From the NCBI GenBank assembly GCA_045546615.1, contig JAZQDD010000011.1, positions 1 through 33,306 of the forward strand: DNA of 33,306 nt, read 5' to 3'. Under the pieces are notes generated by a model. The model was not told the DNA's origin and ran no database searches. It worked only from the letters and a program-made list of their open reading frames with translations. How positions within the stretch are numbered: the stretch's first letter is position 1; each line of letters begins with the position of its first letter. Shown piece by piece: positions 7,851 to 14,260 of this stretch. The stretch is from CAG-390 sp045546615 (lineage in GTDB: Bacteria > Bacillota > Clostridia > Oscillospirales > CAG-272). Both the position numbers and the translations under genes were made by a program.

Positions 7851-8582
7851 ATGCTTATCCTTCCCGCAACTGATATATACGGCGGACAGGTGGTACGCCT
7901 GCTCCGCGGAGATTACAATAAAATGACCGTCTATGACACAGACCCCCTTGTGCCTGCGCGCCGCTTTGAAGCGGCGGGCGCAGAGTGGCTTCACGCCGTA
8001 GACCTTGAGGGCGCAAAGGTTGGAACTACGCCCAACCTGCCCGTTATTGAGCGCCTCGCGCGCGAGACCTCGCTGAAGGTCGAGATAGGCGGCGGAATCC
8101 GAGATATTGCCACCGTAGATAAATATATGGATGCAGGCGTTGCGCGAGTGATACTCGGCACGGTTGCCGTAACAGAGCCACAGCTCGTAAGAGAAGCGGC
8201 GAAAAAGTATCAGGGCAAGGTTGCCGTTGGTGCTGACCTTCGCGGAAACGCCGTCGCAATAAAGGGCTGGCTTGAGGATGCACCTCTTGATCGCCGTTCC
8301 TTTTTTGGCTCAATGCTTGATGCGGGTGTTGACACCTTCATTGTTACCGATATCAGCCGTGACGGTGCTATGCAGGGTGCAAACACCGCGCTCTATCGTG
8401 AACTTACCGCCGAATTTCCCGAGGCGCATTTTATCGCATCGGGCGGCGTTAGCAGTTATGATGACGTTGTTGCCCTCGCCGCCGTAAAAGGCGTTTGGGG
8501 TGCAATAATCGGCAAGGCGTGCTACACGGGCGACATCGACGTTGCGCGTGCCGTCACTCTTGCGCGTAAGGAGGCAATATGA
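7851..8582 (+). CDS. hisA: ProFAR isomerase (phosphoribosylformimino-5-aminoimidazole carboxamide ribotide isomerase)
   Basis: A 243-residue (beta-alpha)8 barrel enzyme catalysing the Amadori rearrangement in histidine synthesis. It has the paired phosphate-binding halves of the family: IGGGIRDIATVDKYMDAGVA (near residue 76) and ASGGVSSYDDVVAL (near residue 195), plus the catalytic aspartates in LPATDIYGGQVVRL (Asp8) and TDISRDGAMQG (near residue 165). AAAGGAGA lies upstream of the ATG. It overlaps hisF by four bases. In actinobacteria the equivalent gene (priA) also serves tryptophan synthesis; nothing here suggests that. Confidence 0.95.
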   Translation: MLILPATDIYGGQVVRLLRGDYNKMTVYDTDPLVPARRFEAAGAEWLHAVDLEGAKVGTTPNLPVIERLARETSLKVEIGGGIRDIATVDKYMDAGVARVILGTVAVTEPQLVREAAKKYQGKVAVGADLRGNAVAIKGWLEDAPLDRRSFFGSMLDAGVDTFIVTDISRDGAMQGANTALYRELTAEFPEAHFIASGGVSSYDDVVALAAVKGVWGAIIGKACYTGDIDVARAVTLARKEAI

Positions 8583-9337
8583 TTACAAAGAGAATAATCC
8601 CTTGCCTTGACGTACGCGACGGCAGAGTGGTGAAGGGCGTAAATTTCGCCTCTCTGCGTGACGTTTCATCCCCCGTTGAGCTTGCTGAATTTTACAGCTC
8701 CTCGGGAGCTGACGAGCTTGTTTTTTATGATATCACGGCATCAAGCGACGGCAGACGCCTCTTTGCCGATATACTGCGTGAGACCGCAAGCCGCGTTTTT
8801 ATCCCGCTTACCGTGGGCGGCGGAATCCGCGAGGTCGAGGATTTTGACCGCGTGCTGAAATGCGGCGCGGATAAGGTCAGCGTAAATTCGGGTGCTATAA
8901 CCAATCCCGATATCATACCGCGTGCCGCTGAAAAATACGGCAGTCAGTGCGTGGTTTTGAGCGTTGATATAAAGCGCGTTGACGGCGCTTTCCACGTTTT
9001 CAAAAACGGCGGAAGGATAGACACGGGCATTGAGGCTATCGAGTGGATACGCCGCGGCGTTGAGAACGGCGCGGGCGAGATAGTGGTCAATTCCATTGAT
9101 ACCGACGGTGTTGGCGGCGGATTTGATCTTGAGATGCTCCGCACGGTATGCGACGTTGTAAAAGTTCCCGTTATTGCTTCGGGCGGTGCGGGAAGCACGG
9201 ATGATTTTATAAAGCTATTTAAGGAAGTTCCCGACGTTGACGCAGGACTTGCCGCTACCGTTTTCCATTTCGGACAAATAAAGATACCCGAGCTGAAGCG
9301 CACGCTTCGAGCCGAGGGAATAGATATGAGGTTGTAA
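8579..9337 (+). CDS. hisF: Imidazole glycerol phosphate synthase, cyclase subunit
   Basis: A 252-residue barrel protein, typical HisF length, that closes the imidazole ring with ammonia channelled from HisH and releases AICAR to purine synthesis. Key segments: IIPCLDVRDGRVVKGVNF at the N-terminus (catalytic Asp11), TVGGGIREVEDFDRVLKCGA near residue 78, VVNSIDTDGVGGGFDLEM with the second catalytic Asp near residue 130-180, and ASGGAGSTDDFIKLF near residue 200. The start overlaps the hisA stop and follows GGAGG. Confidence 0.96.
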   Translation: MITKRIIPCLDVRDGRVVKGVNFASLRDVSSPVELAEFYSSSGADELVFYDITASSDGRRLFADILRETASRVFIPLTVGGGIREVEDFDRVLKCGADKVSVNSGAITNPDIIPRAAEKYGSQCVVLSVDIKRVDGAFHVFKNGGRIDTGIEAIEWIRRGVENGAGEIVVNSIDTDGVGGGFDLEMLRTVCDVVKVPVIASGGAGSTDDFIKLFKEVPDVDAGLAATVFHFGQIKIPELKRTLRAEGIDMRL

Positions 9338-9338
9338 A

Positions 9339-9989
9339 ATGTTTAATAAGAATGAACTTAAATACAATAAGGACGGGCTGATTCCCGCCATCGTTACCGA
9401 CGTCAAGGACGGCGCTGTGCTTATGCTTGCGTATATGAGCCCCGAGAGCCTTGATATCACGCTCGAGGGCGGAAAGGCTTGCTTTTTCAGCCGTTCGCGC
9501 GGAAAGCTCTGGCTCAAGGGTGAGACCTCCGGTAATTATCTTAACGTAGTCAGCATAAAGACTGATTGCGATGCCGATACTCTGCTTATAACCGCGCGCC
9601 CCGACGGACCATCTTGCCACACGGGTGAGCGTTCCTGCTTCTTCAATGACCTTTATGAAAACGAGGACGAGGCAGACGCATTTTCGCTTGACGGACTTAT
9701 GAAGATGCTCATAGGCAGAAAGACGAGCCCCAAGGAAGGCTCGTACACCACTTACCTTTTTGAGAAGGGAATTGACAAGATACTCAAAAAGGTAGGCGAG
9801 GAATCTACCGAGGTCATCGTTGCGGGTAAGGGCGGCGAGCGCGCTGAAACTATCTACGAAATAGCTGACCTTGCGTACCATGTTATGGTGCTTATGGTAG
9901 AGATGGGTATATCACTCGATGAGGTAAGAGATGAACTTGCATCCCGCCACGTTGTGGATAAAAAAGTCAAGCAGGAGAAAATGAAATAA
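9339..9989 (+). CDS. hisIE: Bifunctional phosphoribosyl-AMP cyclohydrolase / phosphoribosyl-ATP pyrophosphatase
   Basis: A 216-residue fusion catalysing steps two and three of histidine synthesis. The N-terminal cyclohydrolase half (to about residue 110) has SRSRGKLWLKGETSGN and the metal-binding DCDADTLL and SCHTGERSCFF motifs. The C-terminal pyrophosphatase half (about 120-210) has SYTTYLFEKGIDKILKKVGE followed by ESTEVIVA and the EIADLAYHVMVLM helix. It is the last gene of the his operon, one base after hisF. No hairpin terminator is visible in the 35 bases after it, so some readthrough into the next gene is possible even though that gene has its own promoter. Confidence 0.95.
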   Translation: MFNKNELKYNKDGLIPAIVTDVKDGAVLMLAYMSPESLDITLEGGKACFFSRSRGKLWLKGETSGNYLNVVSIKTDCDADTLLITARPDGPSCHTGERSCFFNDLYENEDEADAFSLDGLMKMLIGRKTSPKEGSYTTYLFEKGIDKILKKVGEESTEVIVAGKGGERAETIYEIADLAYHVMVLMVEMGISLDEVRDELASRHVVDKKVKQEKMK

Positions 9990-10024
9990 TTTTTCAACTC
10001 GGACTAAAAAATAAATCACAAATA

Positions 10025-10053
10025 TTGACATTTAGTGCTAAAAGTTATATAAT
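10025..10053 (+). promoter_or_regulatory. Consensus promoter of the CofE-like gene
   Basis: TTGACA (10025-10030), a 17-base spacer and TATAAT (10048-10053), a perfect match to the vegetative sigma consensus. The start codon lies about 38 bases after the expected transcript start. A strength this high suggests an abundantly expressed single gene. Confidence 0.85.
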
Positions 10054-10097
10054 GTATTGTAATTCTTTTTATCCGATATGAAAGGAAGATGAAAAAT

Positions 10098-11288
10098 ATG
10101 GAAAGACTTATCGGTACTGTATCCCGCGGTGTCCGCGCGCCCATTATAAGAAGCGGAGATGATATTGCCGCTATCGTTGCCGACAGCGTGCTTGCCGCCG
10201 CAAATAGTGAGGCTCTTGCTATCCGCGACCGCGACGTTATCGCCGTTACGGAGGCAGTCGTTGCACGTGCGCAGGGTAATTACGCAACAGTGGAGCAGAT
10301 TGCCGCCGATATACGCGCCAAATTCCCCACGGGTGAGGCTGGCGTTATTTTCCCCATACTCTCACGCAACCGTTTTTCGGTCTGTCTCAAGGGTATTGCA
10401 ATGGGACTCAAAAAGATGACTCTTATGCTCAGTTATCCCTCCGATGAGGTGGGAAATCACCTTGTAAGTCTTGATGACCTTGATGCTGCGGGCATCAATC
10501 CTTGGACGGACGTGCTGACCGAGGCGGAGTACCGCAAGCATTTCGGTATTCGCAAGCACACCTTTACAGGCGTTGATTATATTGAGTTTTACCGCGAGCT
10601 TATTACCGCGTGCGGATGTGAGTGCGAGGTTATCCTTGCCAACGATTGCCGCGCCGTGCTTGCATACACCAAGAACGTTCTCTGCTGTGATATCCACAGC
10701 CGCCAGAGAAGTAAGAGACTTCTCACCGCCGCAGGTGCGGATACGGTGTACGGTCTTGATGATATTCTTACCACCTCCGTTGACGGAAGCGGATTTAATT
10801 CCAAGTACGGACTTCTTGGTTCAAACAAGGCTACCGACGATACTATCAAGCTCTTCCCCGAGGGCGGCGAGAGTGTTGTTTTGGATATTCAAAAGCGCAT
10901 TTTTGACGCAACGGGTAAGCAAGTCGACGTTATGATTTACGGCGACGGCGCATTCAAAGATCCCGTCGGTAAGATATGGGAGCTTGCAGATCCCGTTGTA
11001 GCTCCTGCCTACACCGCAGGACTTGACGGTCAGCCCAATGAGCTGAAGCTCAAGTACCTCGCTGATAACGATTTTGCGGAACTTTCGGGCGATGAACTGA
11101 AAAAGGCTATCTCCGAGAGAATAAAGGCTAAGGACGGCAACCTCGTAGGTAAAATGGATTCGCAGGGAACTACCCCCCGTCGCCTTACCGACCTTATCGG
11201 TTCGCTTTGCGACCTTACTTCGGGAAGCGGAGACAAGGGAACTCCCATCGTCTGGATACAGGGTTATTTCGACAACTACACGAATTAA
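10098..11288 (+). CDS. CofE-domain protein (coenzyme F420-0:L-glutamate ligase family)
   Basis: A 396-residue protein whose N-terminal half (IRSGDDIAAIVADSV, RDRDVIAVTEAVVARAQGN and ISLR-like LSRNRFSVCLKGIAMG) resembles CofE, the GTP-dependent enzyme adding glutamate to F420-0. The rest includes DILTTSVDGSGFNSKYGLLG, VMIYGDGAFKDP (near residue 275) and TSGSGDKGTPIVWIQGY at the C-terminus; it is longer than archaeal CofE. I prefer ATG 10098 since AGGAAG abuts the alternative ATG at 10089. No other F420 gene (cofC, cofD, fbiC) is in the window, and many gut Firmicutes carry such orphans without known F420, so the real substrate is uncertain. It is flanked by its own strong promoter and terminator. 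Confidence 0.75.
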   Translation: MERLIGTVSRGVRAPIIRSGDDIAAIVADSVLAAANSEALAIRDRDVIAVTEAVVARAQGNYATVEQIAADIRAKFPTGEAGVIFPILSRNRFSVCLKGIAMGLKKMTLMLSYPSDEVGNHLVSLDDLDAAGINPWTDVLTEAEYRKHFGIRKHTFTGVDYIEFYRELITACGCECEVILANDCRAVLAYTKNVLCCDIHSRQRSKRLLTAAGADTVYGLDDILTTSVDGSGFNSKYGLLGSNKATDDTIKLFPEGGESVVLDIQKRIFDATGKQVDVMIYGDGAFKDPVGKIWELADPVVAPAYTAGLDGQPNELKLKYLADNDFAELSGDELKKAISERIKAKDGNLVGKMDSQGTTPRRLTDLIGSLCDLTSGSGDKGTPIVWIQGYFDNYTN

Positions 11289-11302
11289 TATAATTTTATA
11301 GC

Positions 11303-11335
11303 AAAAAACGGATGGAACCTCTCCATCCGTTTTTT
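11303..11335 (+). terminator. Intrinsic terminator after the CofE-like gene
   Basis: AAAAAACGGATGGA (11303-11316), a five-base loop, then TCCATCCGTTTTTT (11322-11335): a 14-base perfect stem ending in a T-run, 14 bases after the stop codon. Confidence 0.93.
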
Positions 11336-11338
11336 GTT

Positions 11339-11553
11339 GTTGTGCTTGGTTTTATGTTGTTATAAGATTGCAATGTGAGTTTTATTACGAATGCTGACAG
11401 AGGCTTTTTATCGTCAAATGTAAAAAAATAACATTTGGAATAATATCAAGAAGTGTTAACACTAATAAACAAGTAATGAGGAGATATTTTGACAAAAAAG
11501 ACGAAAATTGCGACAAAAATCGAAAAAAATTTCAACTTTTTTTAATCAACCTA
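11339..11553. other. AT-rich intergenic stretch before the dcw promoter
   Basis: About 215 bases without a convincing gene. It contains a small stem-loop, CAAATGT...ACATTTG (11415-11421 with 11431-11437), and a perfect 12-base palindrome AGTGTTAACACT (11452-11463) that looks like a protein-binding site. An A-rich stretch (11486-11545) lies just upstream of the mraZ promoter and may act as curved or UP-like DNA. Otherwise nothing is recognised. Confidence 0.5.
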
Positions 11554-11582
11554 TTGCATTATTTCTTGCTTTGATTTATAAT
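11554..11582 (+). promoter_or_regulatory. Promoter of the division/cell-wall (dcw) cluster
   Basis: TTGCAT (11554-11559), a 17-base spacer and TATAAT (11577-11582). Transcription should begin near 11589, directly before the MraZ boxes. It leaves a leader of roughly 140 bases before mraZ that includes a short hairpin CTCTCT-GAA-A-GAGAG region (11641-11655). Confidence 0.8.
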
Positions 11583-11591
11583 AAAAGCACC

Positions 11592-11618
11592 AAAGTGGTG
11601 GAAAGTGGTTTGAGGTGG
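11592..11618. promoter_or_regulatory. MraZ operator: three boxes at 10-bp pitch
   Basis: AAAGTGG (11592-11598), AAAGTGG (11602-11608) and GAGGTGG (11612-11618) are spaced exactly ten bases apart, one helical turn. MraZ is known to bind direct repeats of this type (GTGG-core, AAAGTG-type boxes) upstream of its own gene. The boxes begin about ten bases after the -10 element, so bound MraZ would obstruct initiation or escape: autoregulation of the whole cluster. Confidence 0.88.
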
Positions 11619-11730
11619 TGGACAAGTCACCGAATGTAGCCTCTCTGAAAGAGAGATGGTGAAAGTTTTTTACTCCACGCCCCCGCTTTACGCACATCAA
11701 ATACCCCTCATCGGAGAAAGGAGAAGCGCA

Positions 11731-12168
11731 ATGATCCCTGCTATTCCTATTACGGGAACGTACAAGCATAATCTTGATTCCAAGAACAGAATATTCATTC
11801 CCGCAAAGCACCGTGATGCGCTCGGCTCTCCTTTGGTGGTATTTCCGAGTATCAGAGACAGATCACTGAAAGTGTATTCGGTTGAGGAATGGCGTTCCTT
11901 TACCGAAAAAATAGAGACAATGGTGGCAAGGGAGCGCGAGCAGGTGTTGCGTTATTATAACGAAAACAGCGATACGCTCACGCCCGATGCGCAGGGAAGA
12001 ATAGTGCTTAATCAAAATCTCGTGGATTACGCAGGACTTTCGGGCGGGGCGGTTATAGTCGGCTGCGGTAAGTATGCGGAAATATGGTCAGTCGAGGAGC
12101 ATGAAAAGCTCAAAGCAAGCACTAATGTGGATGATATCCGCGCCGCACTTGAAAGGCTCGGGCTCTGA
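11731..12168 (+). CDS. mraZ: Transcriptional regulator MraZ
   Basis: A 145-residue protein with two AbrB-like SpoVT repeats, usual length for MraZ. Motifs: GTYKHNLDSKNRIFIPAKHRD near residues 9-28 in the first half and TLTPDAQGRIVLNQNLVDYA near residues 86-105 in the second; each carries the conserved D-x-(K/Q)-(G/N)-R core. It forms a ring that binds the repeats in its own promoter and tunes division genes. I choose ATG 11731, after AAAGGAGA (11717-11724), rather than the upstream in-frame ATG at 11656, which would add 25 non-homologous residues. The stop shares one base with the rsmH start. Confidence 0.95.
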   Translation: MIPAIPITGTYKHNLDSKNRIFIPAKHRDALGSPLVVFPSIRDRSLKVYSVEEWRSFTEKIETMVAREREQVLRYYNENSDTLTPDAQGRIVLNQNLVDYAGLSGGAVIVGCGKYAEIWSVEEHEKLKASTNVDDIRAALERLGL

Positions 12169-13112
12169 TGTGCAAGCCAATTGATTTCTCACATTTTTCG
12201 GTGATGCTCCCCGAGGTCATCGAAGGACTTGATATAAAGCCTGACGGCGTTTACCTTGACGGTACGGCGGGAGGTGCGGGGCATTCGTCCGTAATTGCCT
12301 CAAAACTCACAAGCGGAACACTCATCGCACTTGACCGTGATGCGGACGCTGTGGCGGTAGCCACAAAGCGGCTTGCGCCTTATGGAGAGCGTGCAAAGGT
12401 CGTAAGAGCGAATTTTGCGGATATGAAAAACGTATGTCATGAGCTTGGAATAGAAGCTCTTGACGGCGTACTTCTCGACATTGGTGTTTCGTCATACCAG
12501 CTCGACACCGCGGAGCGCGGATTTTCATATCTTGCCGATGCGCCGCTTGATATGCGAATGGACAAGCGTCAGGAGCTTGATGCTTACAAGGTCGTTAATG
12601 AGTACGGCGAGGAGCAGCTTTGCCGAATACTCAGGAATTGGGGCGAGGAAAAATTCGCCTCGAGAATAGCTCGCAAAATATGCGAAAGAAGAGAAAAAGC
12701 CCCCGTTAGCACGACGGGCGAGCTTGTTGATATAGTCAGAGCGGCTCTCCCCGACGGAGGACGCTCGCAAAAGCACCACCCCGCGATGCGCACGTTTCAG
12801 GCAATACGCATCGAGGTGAACGGTGAGCTTGATATCATTCCTAAAACAATAAAGGATGCGGTATCGCTTCTCAAAAGCGGCGGACGGCTTGCTGTAATTA
12901 CCTTCCATTCGCTGGAGGACAGGGCGGTAAAGGAGGCGTACGCCGAGCTTGCAAACGGCTGTACTTGCCCCCGAAACTTCCCCGTTTGCGTGTGCGGAAA
13001 TAAATCGAAGATAAAATTCGTAGGCAAGAAGCCCATACTTCCCTCGGTGGAAGAGCTTGAAAAAAACAGCCGCTCTCACAGCGCAAAGCTTAGAGTGTGC
13101 GAGAAGCTATAA
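12168..13112 (+). CDS. rsmH: 16S rRNA (cytosine-1402-N4)-methyltransferase RsmH
   Basis: A 314-residue SAM-dependent methyltransferase, also called MraW. It begins HFSVMLPEVIEGL and has the SAM-binding loop YLDGTAGGAGHSSVIASKL near residues 29-48, GVLLDIGVSSYQLDTAERGFS near residues 101-121, PLDMRMD, and HPAMRTFQAIRIEVNGEL near residues 204-221. It modifies the ribosomal P site and nearly always follows mraZ at the head of dcw clusters. The one-base overlap with mraZ implies coupled translation. A short hairpin, GCCGAC-ACA-GTCGGC (13122-13136), lies between it and the next gene. Confidence 0.96.
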   Translation: MCKPIDFSHFSVMLPEVIEGLDIKPDGVYLDGTAGGAGHSSVIASKLTSGTLIALDRDADAVAVATKRLAPYGERAKVVRANFADMKNVCHELGIEALDGVLLDIGVSSYQLDTAERGFSYLADAPLDMRMDKRQELDAYKVVNEYGEEQLCRILRNWGEEKFASRIARKICERREKAPVSTTGELVDIVRAALPDGGRSQKHHPAMRTFQAIRIEVNGELDIIPKTIKDAVSLLKSGGRLAVITFHSLEDRAVKEAYAELANGCTCPRNFPVCVCGNKSKIKFVGKKPILPSVEELEKNSRSHSAKLRVCEKL

Positions 13113-13151
13113 AAACGTATAGCCGACACAGTCGGCGGAAAGGACGCAGAA

Positions 13152-14075
13152 ATGAACGCAACTTACAGGACTAACAGAGCCGTAAATGACTTTGACTCCT
13201 ACGAATATGCGCTTGCGGCACTCAAGGCGCGCTATGCAAACCGCGGAGTTGTGGGTGAGGCACAGCACGCTGTGGCTGAACAAAAAAACAGGGAAGCTGC
13301 GTCTATGCGTGAAAACCCCGAGGCATATCGCTTTGGGCAGATAATGGAGCATGACCGTTACAACAGATACCGCACGGGAGACGGCGGCAACGTAATGACT
13401 GTTGATGACGTTCAGCGCATATATAGAGACGAAACGGGCAAGAGCGTTACCGCCGAGGTGCGCCGTGCCGCACTTGCCGCAGGAAATGATGCGGATGCAA
13501 GACCTGCATCCCCCTACCGTGTGCTTGAAACACGCCATCCCGACGCGGCTAATTCATCCGAATTTGTCGGGAAAACACAGCTCGTCCAGAGCGGTGCTAC
13601 CGAAACGGTTGCCAAGGTCGAGTATTCGGATGTGTCCGCATACAGACGTGCTGACGGAATAATCAGAAAATGGTTTCCCGATGACAAGATAGTTAAGGCA
13701 AAGGGGAGAAAAACTATAAATCCTCTGTCGGCAATAGCAATGTCACTCATCTTTTGTCTTGTGCTTATGCTTCCGATAACGCTTAGTGTTATGCTTCATA
13801 ATACTTCGAGCGAGATCAGCGAGCTTGGCGATGAGCTTCGCGAGATCCAGACCATTGCGGACGATCTGCAGGTCAAGCTCGACGACAAGAACGATCTTGC
13901 ACTTATCGAGGAGCTTGCAGTAAACAAATACGGTATGATAAAGCTCGAAGAGGGTAATTCCAAATATCTTCGCCTTAATGGAATGGATATGATAGAGAGC
14001 TTTGATACCAATGGCGATAATGACGTAATGCTTGCGCTTTTGAGCGCGCTTGGTATTCGTATATCCGACGAATAA
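13152..14075 (+). CDS. FtsL-like septal protein with a very long cytoplasmic N-terminus
   Basis: A 307-residue protein in the ftsL position. Residues about 1-188 are hydrophilic and charged with no recognised domain; residues about 190-216 form one membrane segment (NPLSAIAMSLIFCLVLMLPI and onward); residues about 217-250 look like a coiled coil (ISELGDELREIQ, IADDLQVKL), followed by ELAVNKYGMIKLEE, the typical end of FtsL/DivIC proteins. FtsL scaffolds septal peptidoglycan synthesis with DivIB/FtsQ and DivIC/FtsB. Usual FtsL proteins are near 100-130 residues, so the N-terminal extension is notable. GGAAAGGA precedes the ATG. The assignment rests on topology, C-terminal pattern and neighbours, not on strong identity; simple FtsL sequences are always weakly conserved. 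Confidence 0.75.
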   Translation: MNATYRTNRAVNDFDSYEYALAALKARYANRGVVGEAQHAVAEQKNREAASMRENPEAYRFGQIMEHDRYNRYRTGDGGNVMTVDDVQRIYRDETGKSVTAEVRRAALAAGNDADARPASPYRVLETRHPDAANSSEFVGKTQLVQSGATETVAKVEYSDVSAYRRADGIIRKWFPDDKIVKAKGRKTINPLSAIAMSLIFCLVLMLPITLSVMLHNTSSEISELGDELREIQTIADDLQVKLDDKNDLALIEELAVNKYGMIKLEEGNSKYLRLNGMDMIESFDTNGDNDVMLALLSALGIRISDE

Positions 14076-14092
14076 AAAAACGACATAAATAA

Positions 14093-14246
14093 TATAATCA
14101 ATATGACCTGAAGCCGCAGGACGGCGACGGGCTGACATCGTGAACCAATCTAAGCTACGGGGCAGCCCCTACTAACAGCTTTCTCGGCGTAAGCCGTTGC
14201 TAATCTGGATGGGACGTTGCATTCGTGCAACGTCCCATGTTTTTTT
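14093..14246 (+). ncRNA. Candidate structured RNA (leader/attenuator or small RNA) before the PBP gene
   Basis: The 185 bases between ftsL and the PBP gene are not coding but rich in base-pairing. A TATAAT (14093-14098) starts the segment, though no good -35 is visible. Then come CCTG...CAGG (14107-14110 with 14117-14120), GGGCTG...CAGCCC (14129-14134 with 14163-14168), and CGGC-GTAA-GCCG (14185-14196) inside AGC...GCT, ending in a strong terminator (14209-14246). ACGGC (14121-14125) could instead pair with GCCGT (14193-14197), competing with the third hairpin. I do not recognise a known riboswitch or RNA family. It could be a cis-acting leader controlling the PBP operon or a separate RNA of about 140 bases. 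Confidence 0.5.
14209..14246 (+). terminator. Strong intrinsic terminator/attenuator upstream of the PBP gene
   Basis: A perfect 13-base stem (14209-14221 with 14226-14238; core GGGACGTTGCA) closed by a TTCG loop and followed by seven T (14240-14246). It lies inside the dcw cluster, only 15 bases before the PBP start codon, so it either ends the mraZ-ftsL transcript or acts as a switchable attenuator. CGTTGC just upstream (14195-14200) could pair with the 3' arm as an antiterminator. Confidence 0.88.
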
Positions 14247-14260
14247 GAAATGAGAGGACC

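Noticed and set aside
11489..11545. An 18-residue TTG-start frame after GAGGAG (possible leader peptide)
   Set aside because: It is upstream of the mraZ promoter, Lys-rich because the DNA is A-rich, and has no link to a terminator or to a downstream start.
14163..14176. Partial likeness of CAGCCCCTACTAACAG to the cobalamin riboswitch box
   Set aside because: No other conserved B12-box segments can be found in the required order; the match is short and probably chance.
14199..14210. A short string resembling part of a TPP riboswitch (CTAATCTGGAT)
   Set aside because: The other TPP elements (CTGAGA, the ACCC/GGGT arms) are missing, and the downstream gene is unrelated to thiamine.
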